Positions 33,170 to 45,832 of a stretch of DNA of 64,000 bases are shown here, one piece after another; position 1 is the first letter of the stretch; each line of letters begins with the position of its first letter. The stretch is from NCBI RefSeq assembly GCF_036850765.1, contig NC_089491.1, positions 133,478,266 through 133,542,265 on the forward strand, in the 5' to 3' direction. The translations under genes and the position numbers were made by a program. Below the pieces are notes generated by a model that had not been told where the DNA came from, made no database searches, and saw only the letters and a program-made list of their open reading frames with translations. This DNA comes from Saccopteryx bilineata (Eukaryota; Chordata; Mammalia; Chiroptera; Emballonuridae).

Positions 33170-33299
33170 CAAAACAATACTATTAACTAAAATTGGATAG
33201 TGGTGGGCACAGAGGAGAGAGGAGGTGGTTTCAAGTTCTTTCATTATCGTTTCAAGTAGGAAACTAATAGTCAAAGTGTAAAGAAAAGAAGGGCCAAGG

Positions 33300-33960
33300 T
33301 ATTATGTGAGTATTGGTATAAGGGAAATCATTAGAACAAAAATATAAATGTCCCTAAATATCAAGAGAAATACACAAACATACAAACACCACAAAAAGCA
33401 AAGGAAACTGAACATACAATTCACTGGAAGACCATGCATTGTTTTATATATATATATATAAATGACATAATTTAGATCAAACATGCTTATATACATACTT
33501 AAATCACTTATTAAGAAAAATGATTTTCAGATTGACTCACAAAATAAAACCCTACTCTGTGCTATATATAGAGAGCCTAAAATAAAAGAATAAACAAAGA
33601 CATATGGGGCAAATGCAAATTTTAAAAAGCAATGGTTATATATATCATAATATCAGGTAAGGTAACAATCAAGCAAACAGTATTAAATTTGACAAATGAC
33701 ACTTTATAGTGCTCAAAGCTACAATTCATTGTGAAGATATAAAAATAGTCATATATGTGTAACAAATAACACAACAATATCTTTTGCAAAGTAGTAGCTA
33801 TAGAAGATTGGAGAAATAGAAAGATAATCGTTTTAATAAATATCTCTCAGCCCAAGACAATTCAAAAAATAACAAAAAAAAAGTATGCATTTAGGAGAAC
33901 TAAACAATGTTGGACTCTAAGACAGATGGTCTTATAAGGTGGATAAAAATTTATTAATCG
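33300..33960 (+). mobile_element. Decayed L1 ORF2 relic
   Basis: Phrases such as 'atatcataatatcaggtaag' and 'aaataaaaccctactctgtg' follow the endonuclease-RT part of L1 in order, but no frame remains. A (TA)n run lies at 33445-33461. Confidence 0.5.
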
Positions 33961-33969
33961 TATTAAATA

Positions 33970-34450
33970 TTACATGATGGTATATCAGTTATCTACTGCT
34001 ACATAACAAATTACTTGCAAAATTTAGAGCTTAAAAACAGAACATTTATTATCAGTTTCTGTGGGTCAGAGTTCAGGAGCAGCTTAGTTGGCTGGTTATG
34101 ACTCAAGGTGTCTCATGAAGTTGCAGTCAGGATGTTAGCTGGGGCTGCAGGCCCCTGAACTAGAGCTGGATAATCTGCTTCCAGACTGGCTCACTCATGT
34201 AGTTGTAGGCTAGACAACTATGTACCTCTCAATAAAGCTTCTAGAGCATCCTATGATATGGTAGCTGGCTTCTACCAGAACAAATGACCCGAGAGAGACA
34301 GAAAGGATGAATGCCTTTTTATGACCTATCCTCAAAATGCTACACTATCATTTCTGCCATATTCTATTCAGCTGATGCAAGTTCTTAAATGCCATCTATG
34401 TTCAAGGGAGGGGCTCTACCTTTTGAAAGGAGGAATACCAAAGAATTTGT
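33970..34450. repeat. Ancient eutherian interspersed repeat
   Basis: 'tatcagttatctactgctac', 'ctgtgggtcagagttcagga' and 'atttctgccatattctattc' are in the order of an old, widespread mammalian repeat that I recognise by wording but cannot name with certainty. Confidence 0.6.
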
Positions 34451-34500
34451 GAATTATAGTTTAAAACCACCGCAGATGGTATATCAAAAATAAAAATTTG

Positions 34501-34690
34501 GCCTGACCTGTGGTGGTGCAGTGGATAAAGCATCAACCTGAAAATGCTGAGGTTGCCAGTTCAAAACCCTGGGCTTGCCTGGTCAAGGCACATATGGGAG
34601 TTGATGCTTCCTGCTCCTCCCCCCTTCTCTCTCTCTTTCTCTCTCTCTCTCCCCCCTCTATAATGAATAAATAAAAATCTTAAAAAAAAT
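34501..34690 (+). mobile_element. Ves-like short SINE
   Basis: Head 'gcctgacctgtggtggtgca', tail 'taatgaataaataaaaatc'; flanked by A-rich 'aaaaataaaaatttg'-like copies. Confidence 0.92.
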
Positions 34691-34699
34691 AAAAAATTG

Positions 34700-35160
34700 G
34701 GTTTTTTCTATTAAAATAAAAAAATTGATTTACAGTCCACTGTCAACACCCAGATAACCAAAGTTTCTTATATCACAAAAATACTCTACACAAAATCCTA
34801 TTAACATTTGAGTCTTGCATTCACAGCAGTCATTTAATAGGCAAGGAGAAGAAGAAAGGGAATATTAAAAAGTTACAGTAAAAAATACAGAGAAAGTTAT
34901 TTGGTCAGTGTGACTCACTAATGGGAATGTTCCAACATTATCTGACTTGCTTGCAACACAAAGACCTTTTAAGGATAGTGCAATTTAAGAAATTGGACTT
35001 GGTCCTGTTTGAGTTTAAAGGGCTTTGCCTTGATCAAGAGCCTCAAGCAGAGGACAGAATAAGAGAATAAATATAAAGTATCAAGTCTTTCTTATATGTG
35101 TGGTGATTATCTCCAACTAGGATAAAAGCTACTTATGAAAGAATATACTTTCTTTTCTAT
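34700..35160. other. Spacer, nothing recognised
   Basis: AT-rich, no open frame, no repeat named. Confidence 0.45.
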
Positions 35161-35166
35161 CTAGGT

Positions 35167-35391
35167 TTTTGGTTTGTGGGTTTTTTTTGTGGTTTTTTTT
35201 TTTTTGAGGAAAATTTCTTCCTTTTTAAAAATTTATTTTAGAGAGAGAGAGAGAGAGAGAAACATCAATTTATTGTTTCACTTATTTATGCACTCATTGA
35301 TTGATTCTTGTATGTGCCCTGACTGAGGATCAAACCTGCATTCTTGGTGTATCTGGGCAATGCTCTATCCAGCCAGGGCAGCTATCTAGTT
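35167..35391 (-). mobile_element. Short tRNA-derived SINE
   Basis: Poly-T at 35182-35202, (GA)n, B-box complement 'ggatcaaacctg', head 'ccagccagggc'. Both flanks contain 'ctatctag'. Confidence 0.85.
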
Positions 35392-35577
35392 TAGCTGTCC
35401 AAAAAATAAACTACCTAACAGAAATCAAGATAAAGAAATATGATCAATCTTCATTTCAAGTGCTAATTTATTATTACAAGAGTGCTGAACCCTGGGTTCC
35501 AATTCTGCTAGGTAAATGAGCAAATTGAAGTTCACAGTTCTAATTCTATTAACCTTCCATTAAAAAACTCAGGTTCA

Positions 35578-35879
35578 GCCCTGGCCAATTGGCTCAGTAA
35601 CTAGTGCGTTGGCCAAGCGTGTGGACATCCTGGTTCGATCCCCAGTAAGGGCACACATGAGAAGCAACCATCTGCTTCTCCTTCCCTCCCTCTTCCCCTT
35701 CTCTGTCTCCTCTCTTGCAGCCAGTGGCTCAATTAGTTAGAGCATTGGCCCTGAGCACTGAAGATAAATCAGTTGATTTGGGCTTTGGCCCCAGACAGGG
35801 GTTGCCGGGTGGATCCTGGTCTGGGTACATGGAGAAGTCTGTCTATCTCCCCTCCTCTCACTTAAAAAACACAAAACAA
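35578..35879 (+). mobile_element. Rhin-1-like SINE, shortened
   Basis: Exact duplication 'aaaaaactcaggttca' at 35562-35577 and 35880-35895. Head 'gccctggccaattggctcag'. Confidence 0.94.
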
Positions 35880-36032
35880 AAAAAACTCAGGTTCACCAGA
35901 TCCTGGTATTGTCTAACACAAGAAAAAGGTTGTGGGGAAAAAGAAACCCTCATTCACTGCTGGTGGGAATGTAAACTGGTTTAGCCACTATGGAAAAGAG
36001 TATGGCAGTTCCTCAAAAATTTAAGAATAGAA

Positions 36033-36214
36033 GCCCTGGTAGGTTAGCTGAATCAATTGGGAGTGTCATCCTGAAATGCCAAGGTTGTGGGTTCAATTGC
36101 TGGTTAGGACACATATGTGAAGCAACCAGTGAGTACATAACTAAGTGGAACAACAAATAAATGCTTCCCTCTCTCTGTCTCTCTAAAATAAATCAATAAA
36201 TAATTTTTTAAAAA
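36033..36214 (+). mobile_element. Short tRNA-derived SINE in L1
   Basis: Head 'gccctggtaggttagctgaa', tail 'aaaataaatcaataaata'. Directly followed by another SINE. Confidence 0.88.
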
Positions 36215-36220
36215 TTAATA

Positions 36221-36588
36221 GGCCCTGGCCAGTTGGCTCAGTTGTAGAGTGTCAGCCTGGCATGTGGATGTTCCAGGTTCGATTCCTATTCAGGGCACAC
36301 AGGAGAGATGCTCATCTGCTTCTCTACTCCTCCCTCTCTCACTTCTCTCTCTCTCTCTCTCTCTCTCTTCTCCTCCTGCAGCCATGGCTCCATTGGAGCT
36401 AGTTGGCCTCAGGTGCTAAAGATGGTTCCATGGCCTCTGCCTCAGGTGCTAAGAAGAACTCAGTTGCTGAGCAATGGAGCAATGCTATAGATAGGCAGAG
36501 CATCGCACCCTAGTGGGCTTGCCAGGTGGATCCCAGTTGGGGCACATGTGGGAATCTGTCTCTCTGCTCCCCTCCTCTCGCTGAATAA

Positions 36589-36632
<44 letters not shown>
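36221..36632 (+). mobile_element. Rhin-1-like SINE with (AAT)n tail, in L1
   Basis: Head 'ggccctggccagttggctca'; the tail has grown into about 15 AAT units (36588-36632). The L1 text resumes at once with 'agagttaccatatgacc'. Confidence 0.92.
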
Positions 36633-36634
<2 letters not shown>

Positions 36635-37194
36635 GAGTTACCATATGACCAGCAATCCCTCTTATGGATATCTATCTGGAAAACTTGAAAACATTTACTA
36701 TTTGCAAATATATATGTATCCCTATGTTCATTGCAACATTATTCATGGTGGCCAAGACATGGAAACAATTGAAGTGTCCTTTAATAGATAATTGGATAAA
36801 GAAGATGTGGTACATATATACTATGAATACTACTCAGCCATAAAAAAAAATTTAAATTCTGCCATTTGCCACAACATGAATAGACCTTGAGAATATTATG
36901 CTAAGTGAAACAAGTTACTCAGAAAAAGCTAATAACCATGTGATTTCATTCACATGGGATATAAAACTGAAACTCACAAACACAGATAACAGTATGGTGG
37001 TTACCAGAGAGAAGGGGTTGGGAGGGGAGTGGGTGGAAAAGAGCACTAAATATAAGGTGACTAAAAATGGATTGGGTGGTGGGCACACAATGCAATATAC
37101 AGATCATGTATCCTAGAAATATACACTTGAAACCTATATGATCATATTAACCAATGTCACCCCAATAAATTAAATTTAAAAATTAATCAATCAA

Positions 37195-37540
37195 TCCTGA
37201 AACACAATTTTATACTTCCCTAATAAATCTAATGCAAAAATCTCCCAGTGAAAAAGGATAAAATGAGCACCTCTGGGACTCTTGTCAGAATAAAGAATCT
37301 GTAGAACACTATTCAGAACCAACTGCCAGAGCTCATTTATCACAAGCTTTCATTATATTTAAATAATTGAAAATAACAGTTTGCTTTCTAGATAAGGTCA
37401 GTTCCCATAAAGTTATAGCCTGGATGAAATTGCTGACCTTTTCTGATTTCTTGAGAAGGCATTACACATATTTATTCCAACATGCTTTAACACAATCCAG
37501 TGTTCTACACAAACTTCTTATCCTATGTACCTAGTTCTGA
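37195..37540. other. Spacer, nothing recognised
   Basis: No gene or named repeat. Confidence 0.45.
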
Positions 37541-37543
37541 GGT

Positions 37544-37544
<1 letters not shown>

Positions 37545-37589
<45 letters not shown>

Positions 37590-38000
37590 CTTTTGTAAGA
37601 GAGAGAGAAAAAGACAGGGACAGACAGGCAGTAAGGGAACGAGATGAGAAGCATCAACTTGTGGCACTTTTAGTTGTTCATTGATTCCTTTATCATACAT
37701 GCCTTGACTGGGCTCCATCTGAGCCAGTGAGCCCTTGCTCCGGCCAATGACCTTGGGCTCAAGCAAGCAACCTGGGGCTTTAAGCCACTGACCTTTGGGC
37801 TCAAACCAGCAACCATGGGGTCATGTCTATGATCCCATGCTCAAGCCGGTGACCCCACACCAAGCTGATGAGTCCATGATCAAGCCAGATGAACCTGCAT
37901 TCAAGTCAGATAAGCTCATGCTCAAGCTAGCAACCTCAGGGTTTAGAACCTAGGTCCTCAGCATCCCAGGTCAATGCTCTATTCACTGAGCTACAGCAGG
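37545..38000 (-). mobile_element. Ves-like long SINE with (CT)n tail
   Basis: (CT)n at 37547-37584, internal 'ctcaagc' repeats more numerous than in most copies, head 'ctgagctacagcagggg'. Confidence 0.87.
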
Positions 38001-38360
38001 GGTAGCTGCTTTATGGTTAGGCAGAGTGTTCCTTTTATGTTAGAATCTGGAATGTGCTCATAATATTTCTGACAAAATAACTAAAACTTTTAGTTCCTTT
38101 TACTCTATTTTTCCTGTTTATTTACAAAATTAGAATATTTTAGGACCAATTTAAAACAAATATGATATGAGAGTAATAAGATTGAGGTCTACTACACAAA
38201 GTGTATTATCTTAGGTAAATCATTTAACCTCTTTTTTGCTTCAATTCCAATCTCTAAAGTATCAATAGTAACATTCGATCTAAATCATCCGGTTAAAATC
38301 AGTAATTAATGACTTAATGTGGCCAAGCTCATTTTAAAAATCTACTTTAGTGTTTTTGAG

Positions 38361-38576
38361 CAGTTGTTGTTAACCTGTGTAGCCTATGAGCCAAATCTGG
38401 ACCATAACCGACTTTGTATAGTTCACAAGATAAACTAGACTTTCACAGTTTTTTAAGAATTATAAAGGTAAAAGAAGGAGAAGGAGAAAAAGCAACAACA
38501 AATGCATGTGATCCACAGAACTTAAAATATTTACTAACTGGCTGTTTACAGAAATAGTTTGCTGATTTCTGTTCTA
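38361..38576 (+). repeat. Old non-autonomous hAT (Charlie-type) copy
   Basis: 'aaaatatttactaactggct' and 'agaaatagtttgctgatttc' share wording with the copy at 62.9-63.0 kb. Strongly diverged. Confidence 0.55.
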
Positions 38577-38699
38577 GAGGATTCAGTTATCTTAAAAATA
38601 TTTCCAGGTCTAATATTTTTTGATAAATATAAAAATCAAAATGTATATACTTCAAAGCCATATTATGGGCAGTTAAAGGGAAAGAAAAATGAGAAAATT

Positions 38700-38805
38700 G
38701 TACTTGAAATCATTTATTTAATAAATATTTGAATACTTAAGCAACAATGTACTAAGCACTGGTGATAAAACAACTGAACAATCAGGTAAACAATCTCTTC
38801 TCTCA
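38700..38805 (+). repeat. Probable MIR/L2-type fragment
   Basis: 'aataaatatttgaatactta', 'caatgtactaagcactggtg' and 'ctctcatgggtt' follow the conserved MIR/L2 3' wording. Confidence 0.5.
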
Positions 38806-38975
38806 TGGGTTGAAAGAAAGTAGTAAGGGTGACAAAATAACCATATGGTAGGATAAATGCAATAATAATGGGCAAATTTGCAGGTTAATAAGGGAGATAT
38901 AGAAGGGGTGCTTAATCCAAATTTGGGGTGTCAGAGGAATAACCTCTAGGATGGGACTGAATAGGAAGAGCTTTT

Positions 38976-39279
38976 CAGTTGATCCTTGAACAACCAAAGG
39001 TTGGGGACACTGAGCCCCACATGGTAAAAAAATCTTAGTATAACTTTGACTGCCCCCAAACTTAACTACTAATAGCCTACTGATGATCAAAAACCTTACC
39101 AATAACAGAAACAGTTGATAGCACATATTTTTGCGTATGTATTAGGTATTGTATTCTTACAATTAGGTTAGAGAAAAGCAAATGTTATTGAGAAAATACA
39201 TTTACAGTATTTATTTTTTAAAAATTCATGTGTAAGTAGGCCTGTTCAGTTCAAACTTGTGCTGTTCGTGGGTCAACTG
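38976..39279. mobile_element. Tc1/mariner-superfamily MITE (Tigger-like)
   Basis: Left end 'cagttgatccttgaacaac' and right end 'gctgttcgtgggtcaactg' are inverted repeats. Non-coding. The next SINE inserted at its right tip. Confidence 0.75.
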
Positions 39280-39285
39280 TAATTT

Positions 39286-39611
39286 TATTATTATTATTTT
39301 TTTGTGTGTGACAGACAGAATCAGACAGAGATAGGGACAGACAGACAGGAAGGGAGAGAGATGAGAAGTATCAATTCTTCATTGCGGCACCTTAGTTGTT
39401 CATTGATTGTTTTCTCACTGTTTTCTTGACTGAGGGGGGGGCTACAGCAGACCGAGGGACCCCCTGCTCGAGCCAGCGACCTTGGGTCCAAGCTGGTGAG
39501 CTTTGCTCAAACCAGATGAGCCCGCGCTCAAGCTGGCGACCTCAGGGTCTCGAACCTGGGTCCTCCGTGTCCCAGTCCGACACTCTATCCACTGCACCAC
39601 CACCTGATCAG
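39286..39611 (-). mobile_element. Ves-like long SINE
   Basis: 'gtgggtcaactgtaattt' (39268-39285) and 'gtgggtcaactataattt' (39612-39629) are an 18-bp duplication with one change, taken partly from the MITE end. Confidence 0.95.
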
Positions 39612-39796
39612 GTGGGTCAACTATAATTTAAATGAAATAGGGGAAGAAAAAGTATTCCAGTTCAAGAGACTATCATGCAAAGATCCAGGGGACAGATAGA
39701 GCACTGTTACTTGAAGATCTAAGGAAGGTGAAAAGAGATGGATCCAACCTTGCAGAGAAGTGGGAGTGAAGGTAGAATATTAAGAGATAAGGCTAG

Positions 39797-40125
39797 AGCC
39801 TGACCAGGTTGTAGTGCAGTGGATAGAGCATCAGCCTGGGATGCTGAACCTCAAGGTTGCCAGCTTGAGTACAGGTTCACCCGCTTAAGTGTGAACTCAC
39901 TGGCTTGAGCTTGAGATCATAGACATGAGCCCATGGTCGCTAGCTTAATCCCAAGGTCACTGGCTTAAGCAGGGAGTCACTGAGTTGGCTGGAGCCCTCT
40001 GGTCAAAGCACATATGAGAAAGCAATCAATGAGCAACCAATGTGCTGCAAACTATGAGTTGATGCTTCTCATCTCTCACCCTTCCTGCTGGTCTGTCTGT
40101 CTGTCTCTCTCTCTTAAAAAAAAAT
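39797..40125 (+). mobile_element. Ves-like long SINE
   Basis: Head 'cctgaccaggttgtagtgca', tail (CT)n and (A)9. Flanks share 'aggctaga'. Confidence 0.9.
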
Positions 40126-40806
40126 CAGGCTAGAAATATAAGCAGGCATCAGGCCATGTTATATCACACAGACACTAGTGATATAAAGAATGGACTAGAC
40201 TTGGAAGAAGGCAACTGAAACAAGCTAACAAAGTTGCATGCCATAATCCAGGTGACAGATGGAACAGACTGCTCCTAATTGGTACCAGGTGAGACAGACT
40301 GTACCAATTATTGAGTTATTGTTTCTCAGTTCTAAATCCATCTATATTCTGCTCTTTGATACTGTTTATATTAGGGAATTTATTTTGATGTGAAATAAGA
40401 ATGGTATTTCCTATTTTTCCATACAAATAGCCAGTTGTCCCAATACTCTTCATTTAATAACTCATCAGCCAGTAATCTGAAATGTCATCTTTAATCATTT
40501 ATTAAATTAATCCTTAGAGGTGAGGATCTGTTTTTAGGTCCTATATTCTGTTTCATTAATTTACCCATCCTAGTACCAATAATACTAAATTGTGTATTAA
40601 TTACTATGACTTTTAGAATCAACTCGTAAAATTCTTAGAATAATGCTGTTGGAATTTTGATTGGATTGCATTAATTTTATAGATCAATTTGTAAAAACAA
40701 AGATCTTTTTGATAGTGAGTCAGCTATACATGAACATGATATATTTCTCTATAAATTTTTCATAAAATTTAAAATTTCTCCTGATTTAATCATAAACACT
40801 TTATTT

Positions 40807-40807
<1 letters not shown>

Positions 40808-40857
<50 letters not shown>

Positions 40858-41232
40858 TTTTTCTGAAGCTGGAAACGGGGAGAGACAGTCAGACAGACTC
40901 CCGCATGCGCCCGACAGGGATCCACCCGGCACGCCCACCAGGGGCCACGCTCTGCCCACCAGGGGGCGATGCTCTGCCCCTCTGGGGCGTCGCTCTGTTG
41001 TGACCAGAGCCACTCCAGCGCCTGGGGCAGAGGCCAAGGAGCCATCCCCAGCGCCCGGGCCATCTTTGCTCCAATGGAGCCTCGCTGCGGGATGGGAAGA
41101 GAAAGACAGAGAGGAAGGAGAGGGGGGGTGGAGAAGCAGATGGGCACTTCTCCTGTGTGCCCTGGCCGGGAATTGAACCCAGGACTTCTGCACGCCAGGC
41201 CAACGCTCTACCACTGAGCCAACCGGCCAGGG
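40808..41232 (-). mobile_element. Rhin-1-like SINE with (AAAT)n tail
   Basis: The (ATTT)n run at 40808-40861 is the expanded tail. Duplication 'cataaacactttatttt' at 40791-40807 and 'cataaatactttatttt' at 41233-41249. Confidence 0.95.
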
Positions 41233-41719
41233 CATAAATACTTTATTTTTAACATTACTGTAAATAGCATTTTAAACTAAGTTTTCTCTTGTGGCTAAAG
41301 TTTAGAAATATATTTGATCTTGTATATTGATCTTATACTGAGCCATCTTGATAAATTTAATTATTATTTCTAATAATTTATGGTTATATACTTTTGAGTT
41401 TTCTATGAAGATAAGTATATTACTTGCCTATGTTTCTTCCTTCTATGTTTGTATATCTCTTTCTTTTCCTTGACTTACTGTGCTATCTAGGACTTCCTAT
41501 AAAATGCTGATTAGGAGAGAAGTGTGCTAATGTTGGAAATGATGTTCACTTTAAGTTTTTTGTAGATTTCCTTTAACAAATTAGAAAAGTTTTTCTTTTA
41601 GTTTGCTAAGAGCTTTTATCATGAATGGGTATTGAATTTCAAATGCTTGTTCTACCTCTATTAAGGTGATCATAGCTTTTCTCTCCTCTAATCCTTTAAT
41701 ATGGTAATTTACATTGGTA

Positions 41720-41890
41720 GTTTGTATTTTTTAATTGATTGATTACATAGAAAGAGAAACACCAATTTGTTATTCCAATTATTTATGTATTCACTCATGA
41801 TTTCTGTATGTGCCCTGTTGGGGGATTGAAACCTCAACCTTGGCATATCGAGAGGACACTCTAATCAACTGAGCTACCTGGCCAGGGTCT
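41720..41890 (-). mobile_element. Short tRNA-derived SINE
   Basis: 'ttttttaattgattgattac' to 'gagctacctggccagggt'. Confidence 0.87.
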
Positions 41891-42127
41891 GTATTATTTT
41901 GCTTTTATTGTTAAACCACTGCTATGTTTCTGGAAGAAACCAAACTAGATCATGTATATTATCTATTAATTATACTGCTGGATTCAGTTTACTAATAATT
42001 TATTTTAAATTTTTGTGTCTATCATAATGAGATTGGTCTTTAATTTTCTTTCTCTCCCTATCTAGTTTTGGTATCAAAGCTTTCATGGTCTTATGGAAAG
42101 AGTTGGAGAATATTATCACTTTTTCTT

Positions 42128-42495
42128 TTTTCATATATATTAAGTGAGAGTCAGGGAGGCAGAGAGATAGTCTCCTGCATGCTCCACCACCAGGTCCACC
42201 TGACAAGCCTACTATGAGGCGATGCTCTACTCATTTGGGGCTGCTGCTCCATTGCTCAGCAAATGAGCCATTTTAGCACCTGAGGTGAGGCCATGGAGCC
42301 ATCCTCAGCACCCGGGCCAACTTGCTTGAATCTTTTAAGCCATGGCTTCAGGAGAGGAAGAGAGAGAGAGAAGGAGGAGGGGGAAGGATGCAGAAGCAGA
42401 TGGTCACTTCTCCTGTGTGCCCTGACCTGGAATCAAACCCAGGACATCCACACACAGGGGTAATACTCTGCCACTGAGAAAACCAGTCAGGGCCC
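42128..42495 (-). mobile_element. Rhin-1-like SINE
   Basis: 'cactttttct' at 42118-42127 and 42496-42505. Runs from 'tattaagtgagagtcaggga' to 'aaccagtcagggc'. Confidence 0.93.
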
Positions 42496-42640
42496 CACTT
42501 TTTCTATATTCTGGAAAAGTTCTCATTAAGACTTAAATGATCTAGTATTTGAAAATCTGGAGGAATACCTAAATAAAGACATTAGGTCAGGTGCTTTAAT
42601 TACAGGCCAAATTTATCTAATGGTACACTTCAGCTGCAAA

Positions 42641-42848
42641 CATAGGCATACTGTGGAAATATTGCATGTCCCATTCCAGACCACCAATAAAGCAAGTGTT
42701 GAAGTAAAACAAGTACTTCAATAAAGCAAGTATGTCAATAAAGCAAATCATATATTTTTTTTCTGATGGAGGGTCTTGCCTTCACTTTGTAAAAAACACA
42801 TCTGTAAAGTGCAACAAAGCAAAGCCAATAAAACAAGGTATGCCTATA
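42641..42848. mobile_element. Small DNA-transposon MITE
   Basis: 'cataggcatactgtgg' at left and 'acaaggtatgcctat' at right are inverted; the inside repeats 'aataaagcaagt' three times. Superfamily uncertain (Tc1/mariner likely). Confidence 0.6.
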
Positions 42849-42944
42849 CTACAATAGCCATATAACAATGGCTTAACCAATAAAGACATTTAGTTATGTC
42901 TTCTAACTAGAACTCTCTCAAGAATAAAGCATTAATGACTGTTT

Positions 42945-42946
42945 TC

Positions 42947-43013
<67 letters not shown>

Positions 43014-43333
43014 TTTTAGAGAGAGAAACAGTAAGGGACAGATGAGAATCATCAGTTCCTAGTTGCTTCTCTTTATTTGTTCATTGATTGTTTCTCATAC
43101 GTGCCTTGATTGGGGGGCTCCAAAAAAGCCAGTGACCCCTTGCTCAAGCCAGTGACCTTGGGCTCAAGCCAGTGACTTGGGATCATGTTAATGATCCCAC
43201 ACTCAAGCCTGCAACCTCGCACTCAACCTGGAGAGCCTGTGCCCAAGTTGGCTGGAGCTCAAGCTAGAGACCTCAGGGTTTCAAACCTGAGCCAGGTTGA
43301 TGCTCCATCCACTGCACCATCAACAGTCAGGCC
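42945..43333 (-). mobile_element. Ves-like long SINE with (TTTC)n tail
   Basis: (TTTC)n of about 17 units at 42945-43013 is the expanded tail. Head 'accatcaacagtcaggc'. Confidence 0.92.
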
Positions 43334-43339
43334 TTGACT

Positions 43340-44610
43340 TAGTGTTTTTTTTAGTCTTGATGGTGCTGCATCTGAGTGATACTTTAACAGAAAATGGAAA
43401 ACAGTGTACATACACCTGAGAAGGCTCAAATTTATGCATGAAGAAGCAGAATAAAGAATAAGCTTTTGGAAATCAATCAATTACTGAAATATTATTTGAT
43501 AGGTGTTAATAGTTTAAGTTAAATATACATACATACATATGAATATATTTTATAGAATCAGAGAAAGAGTTCTGTGTTTTTTTCATCCCTGAGATAGACC
43601 CAAAGCACTATATAATAGCATTTTTGTAAAGGCAAATAAACAGAATTAGGGACTTTGTGTTCTAATCTTAGCTTGCCTTCTTTTTGACTTAAGCATAAGG
43701 TACAAATCTTGTGCTTTTTATATTCTCAGGGCCTAATACTATGCATAAACAGTATACAGAAAGTCTAATATTCATTTTGTTCTTCACAGAATGGGAATAG
43801 TGATGCAGACATAACAATAAGTTTGTAAGATCAGTCTAACTGATTGAGAGTATTTTGTGTTTTGGCAGATACTCTCAAAATAAAAATTAATAACTTTTCT
43901 GCAATATCCCAAAATCACATTAAGATCTTTGCATACATAACTGAAAATCTGTTGTTTGATAACAGGCATGTGGCAATCTTCCCAATAAATAACCACAGAA
44001 TTTTGAAGTTTTTCTGCTTTTTGAATAAAATTAATTGTGAAAGGACATGTGTTTCGGGGAGTAGGCAGAAGGAACCAGAAGCAAGTTAAATTAGACAGTA
44101 CCACTCTCTCTTCCACAGGATAAAGGTAGGAGGAGGTGAAGAGGGCCAGAACCTGGTAATTTAAGGTGACAGACACTAATAATAAGTGTCTTTGAGTTTA
44201 AAAGCTGCAGCAAGAGAGGACATAATTAAATTACATGAGGACAAAGAAGGCTAGAGAAAGACTAAAAGGTGCTCTGAGGTCAGCCTTCCACTACAGCTGG
44301 GCACTGTTCTCACAGAGTTCCCCAGAGAGTCTTTTACCATCAAGTGACATTTGAGGTATTAAGCATGTGAGATGGGATTGGACACCTCGAGCATATGATC
44401 CTTAAGGGGCTGACAGTGCACACTTCCTGTTGAACTAGTTTCTTATCCTACCTAGAGTCTGATCCCCAAGCTCAGATGTTCTCCTATTCTCCAGCACTTT
44501 TCAAACTTCTATCATTTCGTTACTAAAAGAATTAGGAAGAATAAACAAATAAGCTTCTGCTGTGGGGTATGCAATTTATCTCCAGAAAACTTCTCAACCT
44601 ATATGATGAA
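43340..44610. other. 1.3-kb spacer without recognised gene
   Basis: A 130-codon - strand frame (43784-44176) overlaps an 81-codon + frame, but neither has a domain, repeat or codon pattern that I recognise. Probably non-coding. Confidence 0.4.
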
Positions 44611-44619
44611 CCACTGGGA

Positions 44620-44870
44620 GAAGTGGGAAAGAAATCTAATATTTACTGAATGTGTATTATATGCTGAGCAGAGGACAATGTGTCATTTAATTTAATCCTC
44701 ATGACAATACTGATACCCAAGTATTATTGCTGAGAAATACACTGAGACTTAGAGAAGAAACTTGCCCCCCTGACTCCTGTTAAAAAGTCAAAGATGAAAT
44801 GCAAATGCATTCTGATTCCAAAGCTTATGCTTATTGCACCAGAGCAAGGGATTCCTCCCAGTTAAGTGTT
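44620..44870 (+). repeat. MIR SINE relic
   Basis: 'atatttactgaatgtgtatt', 'catttaatttaatcctcatgac', 'cactgagacttagagaagaa' and 'gcaaatgcattctgattcca' follow the MIR consensus order. Mammal-wide and old. Confidence 0.8.
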
Positions 44871-44874
44871 AATG

Positions 44875-45330
44875 CCTGGGTGTTTCCCTGTCTTTTGGTA
44901 AAGCATCATCTCTCTGGCTCTGTAACATTTCCACAGAAGAGTGAGTGACTGTTCACTGAAACAATTTAACATTCTGCAAATTAAGAATCTGACAACATCC
45001 CAAAGTTTATAAATTCAGGGACTTTAGTGTACTTGTGTTTTAAAATCATACGAGTGAAAGGAAGTACACTAACCCAGCCAACAATAATTTTTTTTAAAAA
45101 AAGAAAATCACTTCCTCCTTCATTTATTGGAATTGTTGGAAGCAGAAGTCAGGAAATCCCCTTCCTTGATTTGTGGTATTTATGTGGCTGTTATTCCCAA
45201 AGAACAGAATTTATTCTGCTTTATCCTTTGAAATGTTCAACATTTTTTTCATTCTTCCTTAATATATAGAATATAGTTTGGGTTAAAGATTTCCACAATA
45301 GTTTATTTTATTCCCTTTTCTATATTATTA
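44875..45330. other. Spacer, nothing recognised
   Basis: No gene or named repeat. Confidence 0.45.
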
Positions 45331-45340
45331 GAAAATGACA

Positions 45341-45459
45341 GCCCTAGCCAGCTGACTCAGTGGTAGAGAGTTGGCCTGGTTTGCGGATATCCTGGGTTCG
45401 ATTCCTGGGCAGGGCACACAGGAGAAGTGCCCATCTGCTTCTCCACTCCTCCCTCTCTC

Positions 45460-45497
<38 letters not shown>

Positions 45498-45716
45498 CTC
45501 TCTCTTCCCCTTTCCCGCAGTCATGGCTCCATTGGAGCGAGTTGGCCCCGGGTGCTAAGGATGGCTCTATGGCCTCAGCCTTAGGGCTAAGAAGAGCTTG
45601 GTTGCTGAGTAACAGAGCAACACCCTCCAGTGGGCTTGCCAGGTGGATCCCAGTTGGGGCATATACAGGAGTCTGTCTCTGCCTCCCCTCCTCTCACTGA
45701 ATAAAAAAAAGAAATA
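45341..45716 (+). mobile_element. Rhin-1-like SINE
   Basis: Duplication 'aaaatgaca' on both sides. Head 'gccctagccagctgactcag', (CT)n at 45464-45495. Confidence 0.92.
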
Positions 45717-45832
45717 AAATGACAAGTACGCCAAATTATTTCTATTTTTATATTATATATTTTTTAATATTTTATTTATTAATTTTACAGAGGGGGGAAA
45801 CTAAGAGTATCAACTTATAGTTGCTTCACTTT

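Larger units (their letters stand above)
35915..37190 (+). mobile_element. L1 3' end split by two SINEs
   Basis: 'accctcattcactgctggtg', 'ggccaagacatggaaacaat', 'aatactactcagccataaaa', then a 3' UTR closing 'caccccaataaattaaattt'. Same family as the element at 28.3-29.5 kb, more diverged. Confidence 0.92.
40320..42590 (-). mobile_element. Old L1 ORF2 portion, three SINEs inside
   Basis: Reverse L1 wording throughout: 'gttggaattttgattggatt', 'ctttaatatggtaatttaca', 'gtttctggaagaaaccaaac' and 'catgaatgggtattgaattt'. No open frame remains. Confidence 0.85.

Noticed and set aside
43784..44176. 130-codon - strand frame in an otherwise blank stretch
   Set aside because: No domain, no family resemblance, AT-rich codons and an overlapping opposite frame. 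Cannot be supported as a gene without conservation or transcript data.
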